From DASUXY01 sp036377675 (lineage in GTDB: Bacteria > Bacillota > Bacilli > Bacillales > Amphibacillaceae), in contig DASUXY010000060.1 in assembly GCA_036377675.1 (NCBI GenBank), forward strand, positions 1 through 27,165: a stretch of 27,165 nt of DNA, read 5' to 3'. The notes beneath the pieces are model-generated. The model was given only the letters and a program-made list of their open reading frames with translations, was not told the origin of the DNA and did no database searches. Position numbers and translations under genes: made by a program. This document shows, piece by piece, positions 1 through 7,187 of this stretch. Position 1 is the stretch's first letter, and every line of letters starts with the position of its first letter.

Positions 1-56
1 ATCCACGAAGAGTGGATAGGATCATCTAGAAAATATATTAAATTTTAAATTTTTCG

Positions 57-76
57 TTTGGGGGTGCACCCCCAAA
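57..76. repeat. Perfect 20-bp palindrome downstream of amidohydrolase
   Basis: Arms 57-66 and 67-76 are exactly complementary, with a core of five G, TGCA and five C. It lies about 80 bases after the minus-strand amidohydrolase stop. Neither strand has a clean T-run directly after the stem, so it is either a weak terminator or a protein-binding palindrome. A smaller hairpin (ATCCAC/GTGGAT, 1-17) sits at the window edge. No gene is visible in 1-155. Confidence 0.5.
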
Positions 77-155
77 AAACATTAAGATCAAGGGACAAAA
101 CATTGTATTGGATTTTACACAAGATTATGGACTTGACTCTAGGAATATCTATTAT

Positions 156-1775
156 TTACTGATTAACTCTTTCTTTTCTCCAAACAATCTTCCCATCCAT
201 GATTGTCACTTCCACTTTAGTATCCAAAATTTCTTTCTCAGGTATGTCAAACAAATTTCTATCTAAAATTACTATATCAGCTAACTTTTCCTTTTCTATC
301 GTTCCAAGTTCATTTTCACGAAAAACACTGTACGCAGATTCCTTAGTATATGCTTTTAAAGCCTCTGACAACGTTAATTTCTCTTGTTCATTCCACGTTT
401 TCTCTAGAGAATAATCCATCCGAGTCACTGCATGAAAAATACCAAGCATTGGATTCAAAGGTACAATTGGATAATCACTACTATATGGTACAATAGCACC
501 TGATTTTAAAAGAGTAGAATTTGGATAAAGATATGGAAGCTTTTGTTGACTAACTTTTTCAGTATGACTTTCCCGAGGCATTAACGCTAAATGAGAAGGT
601 TGTACCGATGCTAGAACTCCTAATTTTTTAAACCTAGGAATATCTTGTGGTGAAATAACTTCAATGTGCTCAAGAGCATGTCTGGAATCTCGTTTCCCAT
701 TTTCCTTTTGTGCTTGTTCAAATAAATCTAACCCTAGTCTAACTGCACCATCCCCAATTGAATGAAATCGTATTTGGAATCCCTCTTTATCTGCCTCGAT
801 TACCCATTTTTGTAGTTGTTCGGATGGAAAGCTCAACTCTCCCTTTGTCTCTGTATTATCCTCATATGGGTCAAGCATAAAAGCTGTATAACCGGTTACT
901 ACACCATCGATAAATTGTTTCAAACCGGGAACTTGAAGTTTCGATGAAGAAAAAGTTTCACGCATATTTTTTGCTTTTTCAATATCTCCATTTAACGGAG
1001 GGTATACATGAATTCTAACTGTTAATTGGTTATTTCTATCAAACTCTTCATAGACATCGTATCCTTCTAATTCCTCGTGTGCCCTACTCATATAAAAATC
1101 ATTTACTGAGGTTACTCCTAAACGAATCGATTGATTTAAAAATTGTTGAAGCATTTCCCTTTTTTCTTCTTTTGTAAAGTGATATGCAAATTCCCCTACT
1201 AATGAAATGGCCGCTTCTATTAAAATTCCTGTTGGGTCTCCTACTTTATCTTTATAAATAATTCCATACTCTGGGTGATCTGTTTGACTAGTTATTCCTG
1301 CCATTTCTAATGCTTTTGAATTAACCCATGCATAGTGTCCTTCAGCGTGTAATAGAAATACTGGACGATCAGAGACAATGTCGTCAATCATGAATCGATT
1401 TGGAAAGTCTTTTAATCCCCATGCTGTATGATCCCAACCGATTCCAATAACCCACTCATCACTCGGATGGTCTGTAGCATGTTTTTTTAAGGTTTCAAGC
1501 GCCTCATTCAATGTTTCAGCTTCGGCTAATGAGACAGCATATTCATTAAATAATACACCTGCCATTAGATGAAGATGGGAATCGTGAAATCCCGGCATAA
1601 CAAGCTTATTACCAACATCAATAATTTTCGTCTCCTTACCTTTAAAGAAATTAATATGGTCAATTGTGTCTACACCAATGATTTTATTTCCTTTTATAGC
1701 AATAGATAAATGTTCGGGAGTATCATTTAATCCCGTAAAAACTGCCCGACTATGAATAATAATGTCTGCTTTCAT
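156..1775 (-). CDS. Amidohydrolase family protein, YtcJ-like
   Basis: A 539-residue metal-dependent hydrolase of the amidohydrolase superfamily (amidohydrolase_3/YtcJ type), probably cytoplasmic; no signal peptide is seen. The N-terminal beta domain is followed by the metal-binding HxH at His67/His69 within PGFHDSHLHL. The C-terminal region carries the SSDYPI stretch where the family's metal-binding Asp falls, then returns to the beta domain (ADIVILDRN). Length is typical of the family. The ATG at 1775 has GGGGAGG upstream, confirming the start. It is the last gene of the minus-strand catabolic cluster, 36 bases after the M20 peptidase, so it is probably co-transcribed. Family members hydrolyse amides, formamides or cyclic amides; the substrate here is unknown. 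The neighbours suggest release of an amine or amino acid from an amide. Confidence 0.85.
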   Translation of the reverse strand: MKADIIIHSRAVFTGLNDTPEHLSIAIKGNKIIGVDTIDHINFFKGKETKIIDVGNKLVMPGFHDSHLHLMAGVLFNEYAVSLAEAETLNEALETLKKHATDHPSDEWVIGIGWDHTAWGLKDFPNRFMIDDIVSDRPVFLLHAEGHYAWVNSKALEMAGITSQTDHPEYGIIYKDKVGDPTGILIEAAISLVGEFAYHFTKEEKREMLQQFLNQSIRLGVTSVNDFYMSRAHEELEGYDVYEEFDRNNQLTVRIHVYPPLNGDIEKAKNMRETFSSSKLQVPGLKQFIDGVVTGYTAFMLDPYEDNTETKGELSFPSEQLQKWVIEADKEGFQIRFHSIGDGAVRLGLDLFEQAQKENGKRDSRHALEHIEVISPQDIPRFKKLGVLASVQPSHLALMPRESHTEKVSQQKLPYLYPNSTLLKSGAIVPYSSDYPIVPLNPMLGIFHAVTRMDYSLEKTWNEQEKLTLSEALKAYTKESAYSVFRENELGTIEKEKLADIVILDRNLFDIPEKEILDTKVEVTIMDGKIVWRKERVNQ

Positions 1776-1811
1776 CCTTTTTCCTCCCCATTATAAGATT
1801 TAAAGATTAAA

Positions 1812-3065
1812 TCAACTCTCCGTCCAATCAATAATGAAATGAGCGAAAACGTTAGTGACGTCGATGACGCTAGCGAGATCAACATTTTCATCTGGACCAT
1901 GCATGTTTTCACCGATCGGGCCAAAACAAAGTCCTGGCATGTCGTAGTACCGGGTAAATCGTGCATCATTTCCCGAAGCTCTACCAATTACATTGATAGG
2001 ATGTTTTAAAACCTGTTCCGTTGTTCTTTTAAAGGTTGTAACAAACGGGTGTTGAGGATCTTGATACCACGGTTCTGTTGACCAACCGAACCACTCAATG
2101 ATGGGAGGATGTTTCTCAAACCAATCATCATCAGCAATCGCTTGGAAAACCGTGTCATGAACGAGCTGTTTCATTTGTTTACGACTTTCACCAGGGATAA
2201 ACCCAATCCGGCATTCCAGTACGGCTTCACCAGGAACGGTAGACACCCAATCGCCCGCTTGCATCACTCCTGTATTCAAATGCACGGATTGCCCTGACCC
2301 TTGCTCGTAAAGATCAAACCGAACATGTTCGCCACGCCACTTCCCTAATTGTTCTAAGGCTTGGAAAATGGGATACATTTTCGCAATCGCATTGACACCT
2401 TCATGCGCGAGTCCGGCATGAGCCGTTTTTCCTGTCACTTTTACCCGAAAGTACATAATTCCAGCGTGGGAGATTGTCATTTGTAATTGATGAGGTTCAG
2501 AAGAGATGTATCCATCTGTTCGATAACCTTTTTCTAAACAAGCTAAAGCGCCTCCCCCACCTCCTGCTTCTTCTTCGATGACACAATGTAATTGCACATC
2601 CCCTGCGATCGGGTAATCTAAATCGATTAACGTTTTTAGAGCAAACCAGTTAGCCACTAAGCCTGATTTCATATCGGCTGAACCTCTTCCGTACAATTTA
2701 TTTCCTTTAATTTCCCCACTCCAAGGGTTGATTGACCAATTCTCGACCGGTTCTGCGGACACGACATCCATATGACCATGTAAAGTTAATGACTTTCCAT
2801 CTCCTTGACCTTTGTGAATTCCGATAATGTTATTCCGATTCGTAAAAGAAATTCCCGAATCGACGAAGGCTTCATGGCGCATTAATTCCTCCTTACATGG
2901 TTCAAATTCATGAACGTCTAAGCCAATCTCTTTATATTTTTGTTTTATATATTGCTGCCCTTCAAATTCATTACCGACAACGGTTTCAATCTGAACGAGT
3001 TCTTGAATTGTCTGAAATAATTCATCTTGATGTTTATCAATATAGTTACGAATTTTCTGTTTCAA
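1812..3065 (-). CDS. M20 family metallopeptidase / N-deacylase (ArgE/DapE/CPG2 type)
   Basis: A 417-residue zinc hydrolase of the M20 family, which cleaves amide bonds in N-acyl amino acids or small peptides. Visible family residues are His98 and Asp100 in HGHMDVV, the bridging Asp131 in GRGSADMKSG, and the glutamate cluster 164-166 holding the general base and a metal ligand. The inserted dimerisation domain (about 200-310) begins after the SHAGIMYFRVKVTGKTAHAG segment. The start is TTG at 3063-3065, with AGGAGG seven bases upstream; no better ATG lies near it. The companion GNAT acetyltransferase and aminotransferase make a deacylation step on an N-acyl intermediate plausible, but dipeptidase activity is equally possible. 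Confidence 0.85.
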   Translation of the reverse strand: MKQKIRNYIDKHQDELFQTIQELVQIETVVGNEFEGQQYIKQKYKEIGLDVHEFEPCKEELMRHEAFVDSGISFTNRNNIIGIHKGQGDGKSLTLHGHMDVVSAEPVENWSINPWSGEIKGNKLYGRGSADMKSGLVANWFALKTLIDLDYPIAGDVQLHCVIEEEAGGGGGALACLEKGYRTDGYISSEPHQLQMTISHAGIMYFRVKVTGKTAHAGLAHEGVNAIAKMYPIFQALEQLGKWRGEHVRFDLYEQGSGQSVHLNTGVMQAGDWVSTVPGEAVLECRIGFIPGESRKQMKQLVHDTVFQAIADDDWFEKHPPIIEWFGWSTEPWYQDPQHPFVTTFKRTTEQVLKHPINVIGRASGNDARFTRYYDMPGLCFGPIGENMHGPDENVDLASVIDVTNVFAHFIIDWTES

Positions 3066-3178
3066 CGTTCTTCCTCCTGCATGTCAATAAGCATTTTTCC
3101 TTTTATAAATTCGCATTTATTGTTCTAATATTCGGAATTATTAAGTTGTAATCATGTGATGCTTCGTGTTATTTTTAT

Positions 3179-3829
3179 TTATTGCTTTTTGTAGTCATCG
3201 TTTATCCACTCCATTGAGGTAGCGTATTGTAACGATTCATCATCACCTGCTAAATAATTAGGAATCACTTGATTCAGTACGAATCCATTTTTCACTTGGA
3301 AGGTCATTACTGGATCATAAATTTCTCCTTTGATCACCTTAAAAGCATATTCATCAGCCGTCATTTTGTCAGCGTAACGATAGTAATGAGGAATTCGCCC
3401 ACCGATGATGATGCTTTGCAAATTGAGATCTTTACAAACTTGTTTGCGACCGTTATATAAATGACGACCAATTTTCATCCCGCGAAATTGTGGATCAACA
3501 CCAACTTCAATTCCATAAAGGTTTACTCCACTCGCATTATGGTTGCGAATAAATCCCTCATCAGAAATCTCCTCATAGTCATGATCATAGCCATAATCGG
3601 AAAAATTAACGATTAAGCTAGAGGCCGAACCAACGATTTGCCCTTGATACTCGACACATATTTGTCCTTCTGGAAATATTTCGAGTTGACTTTTTAAATG
3701 CTCTAATTTTAAAGACATGGACGACCCGAAACATTTTTGTGATAAATCGGCGATCTTTGGCAAATCTTCTTCCTGAATATAGCGTACGACCACACTTTGA
3801 TCCGTTTCATGTATTGGTATATTGATCAT
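3179..3829 (-). CDS. GNAT family N-acetyltransferase resembling the GNAT half of YhcX-type proteins
   Basis: A 216-residue GCN5-related acetyltransferase. The acetyl-CoA pyrophosphate-binding motif is at about 114-121 (QFRGMKIG), after the beta-4 strand GIEVGVDP. The C-terminal half (IIIGGRIPHYYRYA, then YDPVMTFQVKNGF, then NYLAGDDESLQYA) resembles, from memory, the GNAT domain that in other Bacilli is fused to a carbon-nitrogen hydrolase. Here it stands alone. The ATG at 3829 has AAGGAGAG upstream. It lies in the middle of the catabolic cluster with 113- and 183-base gaps, and could acetylate an amine intermediate later removed by the M20 enzyme. That role is inference; the acceptor is unknown. 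Confidence 0.8.
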   Translation of the reverse strand: MINIPIHETDQSVVVRYIQEEDLPKIADLSQKCFGSSMSLKLEHLKSQLEIFPEGQICVEYQGQIVGSASSLIVNFSDYGYDHDYEEISDEGFIRNHNASGVNLYGIEVGVDPQFRGMKIGRHLYNGRKQVCKDLNLQSIIIGGRIPHYYRYADKMTADEYAFKVIKGEIYDPVMTFQVKNGFVLNQVIPNYLAGDDESLQYATSMEWINDDYKKQ

Positions 3830-3883
3830 GCAATCCTCTCCTTTTAATCATTTAAACATTCCTTACCTGCTGTTTCTTAAGGA

Positions 3884-3943
3884 GTAGACGTATACCATCC
3901 CCATAACTTGTAAAAATGTTCGTCTAGAAAACTATCCGTCTAC
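3884..3943. repeat. CGTCTA-containing repeats in the GNAT/dehydrogenase gap
   Basis: GTAGACG at 3884-3890 is complementary to CGTCTAC at 3937-3943, with a further CGTCTAG at 3921-3927, all within the 183-base gap between two minus-strand genes. They could form a long hairpin or be operator half-sites. No T-run marks a terminator. Confidence 0.3.
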
Positions 3944-4012
3944 CCCGTTCCTCCATTAACATTATGCGTCAATTTTTCGTCTCTACCTCACAAAGGACGA
4001 GTACAATCGTTC

Positions 4013-5437
4013 TCAATTTGTTCGAATCGAAACAAATTTTTCTTCTAAATACTCATCCAAGCCATACTTTCCTCCTTCATTACCGATTCCACTTTCCTTC
4101 ACTCCTCCAAACGGAGCTTGAATGACGATTGGTGTAGGGTCATTTAGGCCAACAATGCCAAACTCTAATTCCCTTATCATGCGTAAGCCGCGTCCTAAAT
4201 CATTTGTAAAACAATAAGCGGCCAGACCATACGATTCATGATTCGCTTTTTCGATTACTTCTTCTTCGGTACGGAAAGGAAAAATGGGGGCAACTGGACC
4301 GAATGTTTCCTCCGATGCTATTTTCATATCTTCGGTGGCATGTTGCACGATCGTTGGTTCATAAAAATAACCATCGCCTCGTTTCGGTTCGTATTCCTTC
4401 CCACCATGAATGACTTTCCCACCTTTGTCTACGGCATCAACAATTTGCTCATTCACTTTTTTCATCGCTTTTTGATCAATTAAAGGACCAATCTCGACAC
4501 CCTCTTCTAACCCATTTCCAATCTTTAGTTCCGAAACTTTTTCTGCTAACTTTTTACCAAATTGTTCAGCGATGCTTTCAGCAACGTATATCCGATTCGT
4601 ACTAATACATGTTTGCCCAGCGTTTTTAAATTTCGACAAGAGGATTCCATTGATAGCTACATCAAGATCCGCATCTGCAAAGACGATGTACGGTGCATGC
4701 CCCCCGAGCTCCATTGAAACTTTTTTCATTGTTGCGGCTGAATCACGATACAATTTTTTACCAACCGCTGTCGACCCGGTAAAGGTAAGTTTACGAACTG
4801 CAGGATGACTCGTCAGTTCTGTACCGATTTCATTCGCTTCGCCGATGACTAAATTTACAACGCCTTTCGGTAGTTGGGCATCATGAAAACACTCGAATAC
4901 GCGAATAGCTGATAAAGGCGTTTGCTCAGCTGGCTTCAAAACGACTGTACAACCTGCTGCAAGTGCAGGAGCAATTTTTCGAGTGATCATAGATAGAGGA
5001 AAATTCCATGGTGTAATCGCAGCACATACACCAATCGGCTCCCGTAACACTAGCAACTGCTTATCCGTGTGCGAGGCTGGGAGTGTATCACCATAAATTC
5101 GTTTCGCTTCCTCGGCATACCAATTTAAATATTCAATGGCACTGATTACTTCACCCTTGGCATCAGGTAATGGTTTACCGTTCTCTTTTGTAATCGTTTC
5201 CGCCAACTCATCCACTCTTTCTCGCATGAGTTGGACAACACGTTGTAAATACTTGCCTCGTTTTGGGCCGGGAAGCTTTTTCCAACTTGAAAAAGCTTCC
5301 TCAGCACTTGCAATCGCTTCGTTCGTTTCCTTTTTTCCGCCAGTAGATATCGCTTCAATTACTTCACCTGTTGCAGGATTAACAACTTCCATTTTATTCG
5401 TTGTAGATTCAATCCATTTTCCATTCACGTAAAGCAT
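4013..5437 (-). CDS. gabD: NAD(P)-dependent aldehyde dehydrogenase, succinate-semialdehyde dehydrogenase type
   Basis: A 474-residue aldehyde dehydrogenase oxidising a semialdehyde to its acid. The ITPWNFP segment at about 141-147, FTGSTAVG near 219-226 for cofactor binding, catalytic Glu243 in ELGGHAPY and nucleophile Cys277 in NAGQTCIS are all present. Overall similarity is closest to GabD-type enzymes. The reading frame is open ten codons further, but the ATG at 5435-5437 has a strong GAGGAGG seven bases upstream while the upstream ATG at 5467 has none, so I use 5437. It lies 89 bases after the aminotransferase, which would generate its semialdehyde. The GabD symbol marks the subfamily; the true substrate may be another omega-semialdehyde. 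Confidence 0.87.
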   Translation of the reverse strand: MLYVNGKWIESTTNKMEVVNPATGEVIEAISTGGKKETNEAIASAEEAFSSWKKLPGPKRGKYLQRVVQLMRERVDELAETITKENGKPLPDAKGEVISAIEYLNWYAEEAKRIYGDTLPASHTDKQLLVLREPIGVCAAITPWNFPLSMITRKIAPALAAGCTVVLKPAEQTPLSAIRVFECFHDAQLPKGVVNLVIGEANEIGTELTSHPAVRKLTFTGSTAVGKKLYRDSAATMKKVSMELGGHAPYIVFADADLDVAINGILLSKFKNAGQTCISTNRIYVAESIAEQFGKKLAEKVSELKIGNGLEEGVEIGPLIDQKAMKKVNEQIVDAVDKGGKVIHGGKEYEPKRGDGYFYEPTIVQHATEDMKIASEETFGPVAPIFPFRTEEEVIEKANHESYGLAAYCFTNDLGRGLRMIRELEFGIVGLNDPTPIVIQAPFGGVKESGIGNEGGKYGLDEYLEEKFVSIRTN

Positions 5438-5526
5438 GTCATTCCTCCTCGTTGTTTTTCTAATCATGGAATCGCTTCCAATTTAATTATTCACTGTTGT
5501 TATATTTATTGATTTTATAAATACGC

Positions 5527-6906
5527 TCAACGGAGTGTCTTTTTAAAGGCAGTAATCGCATCGTCAACCTTATCAATAATCGTTGCGATTTCTTGTTGAT
5601 TAATAATGAGTGGTGGGGCAAGCGCTACCGTTTGATTATACGAACCAACCGCCCGTAAAATAAGGTTGCGGTCAAAACAAGCATCGACAACTGCATTAGC
5701 TGGAAATACAGAATCATCAAATCGTTTGTTGCTGTCTGGATCTTCATATAATTCAAAAGCCGCCAACAATCCAATCGTTCTGCTTTTTGTGACAATGCTA
5801 TGTTGTTCTTCTAAGTACTTTAATCCTTTTTCCATCTCAAGCTCCATTTTTTGTACATGGTCAAGAATCTGATCTCGTTCAATGATTTCAATGTTTTTCA
5901 AACCGACAGCACACGCGGTTGGGTGTCCACTGTATGTAAAACCATGAGAGATGACACCATCATAATTTATAAGTGTATCGTGAATCTCATCATTTACCAT
6001 GACACCACCGAGTTGTGAATAACCACTTGTAATTCCTTTAGCAATGGTCATCATATCGGGGACGACATTCCAATGATCGACACCGAACATCTTACCTGTT
6101 CGACCGAAGCCACAAATCACTTCATCCGCAATGAATAAAATGTCATATTCATCACATATTTTGCGTACGGCTTGTAAATATCCTTCTGGTGGTATGTTCA
6201 CTCCACCCGCCCCTTGCACAGGTTCGAGAATAATCGCTGCAATCGTATGTGCACCTTCGCGCTCGATGATTCCTCTAATGGATTGTTCATAATTCGGCTG
6301 GTCCTGATCCCCCAACTCACACGCTAAGAGATGAGGTTCAGCATGAAAGATACCATCAATTGTTGAACCTGCGAACTCATGAAACGAAGGAATACCTGTC
6401 GCTGTTTGTGCTGCCATCGTAACCCCATGATAGGCACTTTTTAATGCGATGAAATTCCGTTTCTCAGGCTTACCTTTTAACCCCCAATAAAACCGAGCAA
6501 ACTTAAGTGCTGTATCATTAGATTCCGACCCCCCGGAAGTATAAAAAACTGCATTTAAATCACCAGGGGCAAAGGATGCTAGTTTTTCAGCCAATTGAAT
6601 GGCTGGTTCATTTGAAAAACCTTTAAATGCCGATGAATAAGCAATTTTGGAAAGCTGTTCATGGCCGGCATCGGCAATTTCCTGCTGACCGTGTCCTAAA
6701 TTTACATTCCAAAGCATCGACATACCATCAATATATTTTTCGCCATCTAAACGATTTGTCACATGAATTCCAGTTCCCTCCGAAAATATGATACTCGGTC
6801 CTCCGGAAACTTGTTCCTTCGGGTTGGTGGCTGGATGAATAAAATGCTTTCGATCAAGTTGAGATAACATTGTAGGACTATAATCCTCTGTAATGATTTT
6901 TTTCAT
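5527..6906 (-). CDS. Class III (omega) aminotransferase, PLP-dependent
   Basis: A 459-residue fold-type I pyridoxal-phosphate enzyme of class III, transferring an amino group from an omega-amino acid or diamine to a keto acid. The cofactor phosphate-binding GGSESN is at about 125-130, Asp261 (IADEVICGFGRTG) contacts the pyridine nitrogen, and Lys290 (TIAKGITSGY) forms the Schiff base. Length is normal. The ATG at 6906 has GAGGAGG upstream. It is the first gene after the sigma-54 promoter and is followed by the semialdehyde dehydrogenase, the classic pair for amine to semialdehyde to acid. Candidate substrates are GABA, beta-alanine, diaminobutyrate or putrescine derivatives; the sequence does not decide. 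Confidence 0.88.
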   Translation of the reverse strand: MKKIITEDYSPTMLSQLDRKHFIHPATNPKEQVSGGPSIIFSEGTGIHVTNRLDGEKYIDGMSMLWNVNLGHGQQEIADAGHEQLSKIAYSSAFKGFSNEPAIQLAEKLASFAPGDLNAVFYTSGGSESNDTALKFARFYWGLKGKPEKRNFIALKSAYHGVTMAAQTATGIPSFHEFAGSTIDGIFHAEPHLLACELGDQDQPNYEQSIRGIIEREGAHTIAAIILEPVQGAGGVNIPPEGYLQAVRKICDEYDILFIADEVICGFGRTGKMFGVDHWNVVPDMMTIAKGITSGYSQLGGVMVNDEIHDTLINYDGVISHGFTYSGHPTACAVGLKNIEIIERDQILDHVQKMELEMEKGLKYLEEQHSIVTKSRTIGLLAAFELYEDPDSNKRFDDSVFPANAVVDACFDRNLILRAVGSYNQTVALAPPLIINQQEIATIIDKVDDAITAFKKTLR

Positions 6907-6946
6907 GATTATTCCTCCTCAAGTTGTAATGTCTTACTCCTTAACA

Positions 6947-6964
6947 TTGCAAAAGTCATGCCAA
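6947..6964 (-). promoter_or_regulatory. Sigma-54 (RpoN) -24/-12 promoter
   Basis: Read on the minus strand, the site is TTGGCATGACTTTTGCAA, matching TTGGCACG-N4-TTGCA with the invariant GG (6961-6962) and GC (6949-6950) separated by exactly ten bases. Transcription would begin near 6938, giving a leader of about 30 bases before the aminotransferase ATG with its GAGGAGG site. The gene upstream encodes a sigma-54 activator, which supports the call. Confidence 0.85.
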
Positions 6965-7000
6965 AATTGGGAAAAAATAAAGAACAGGTATTATATACAA

Positions 7001-7035
7001 AATCTTTTTCTGTTTTATTTGAACAGAAAAAGATT
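7001..7035. promoter_or_regulatory. Perfect 14-bp inverted repeat, candidate upstream activating site
   Basis: AATCTTTTTCTGTT (7001-7014) and AACAGAAAAAGATT (7022-7035) are perfect complements around a seven-base spacer. The centre is about 80 bases upstream of the inferred sigma-54 start, where enhancer sites of RpoN activators usually lie. Further half-sites AACAGG (6983-6988) and CCTGTT (7042-7047) flank it almost symmetrically. An alternative is a terminator for the regulator gene, since the stem is followed by TTTTG on the minus strand, but its stem is very AT-rich. It may serve both purposes. Confidence 0.6.
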
Positions 7036-7187
7036 GTAAACCCTGTTATCATGCGCTTTTCTATGTTATTCTTATAACTATCTAATAAATCCCTTCTATT
7101 CATTATTGAATTTATTTTCTGAAATAAAGGTCTATAAGCCACTTTCATTTCAGAGACTTTTATATGTCTATTTACATAAATTATGCA

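Noticed and set aside
3884..3943. T-box or other riboswitch in the gap before the GNAT gene
   Set aside because: The CGTCTA repeats can pair, but no T-box or other leader core sequence is present.
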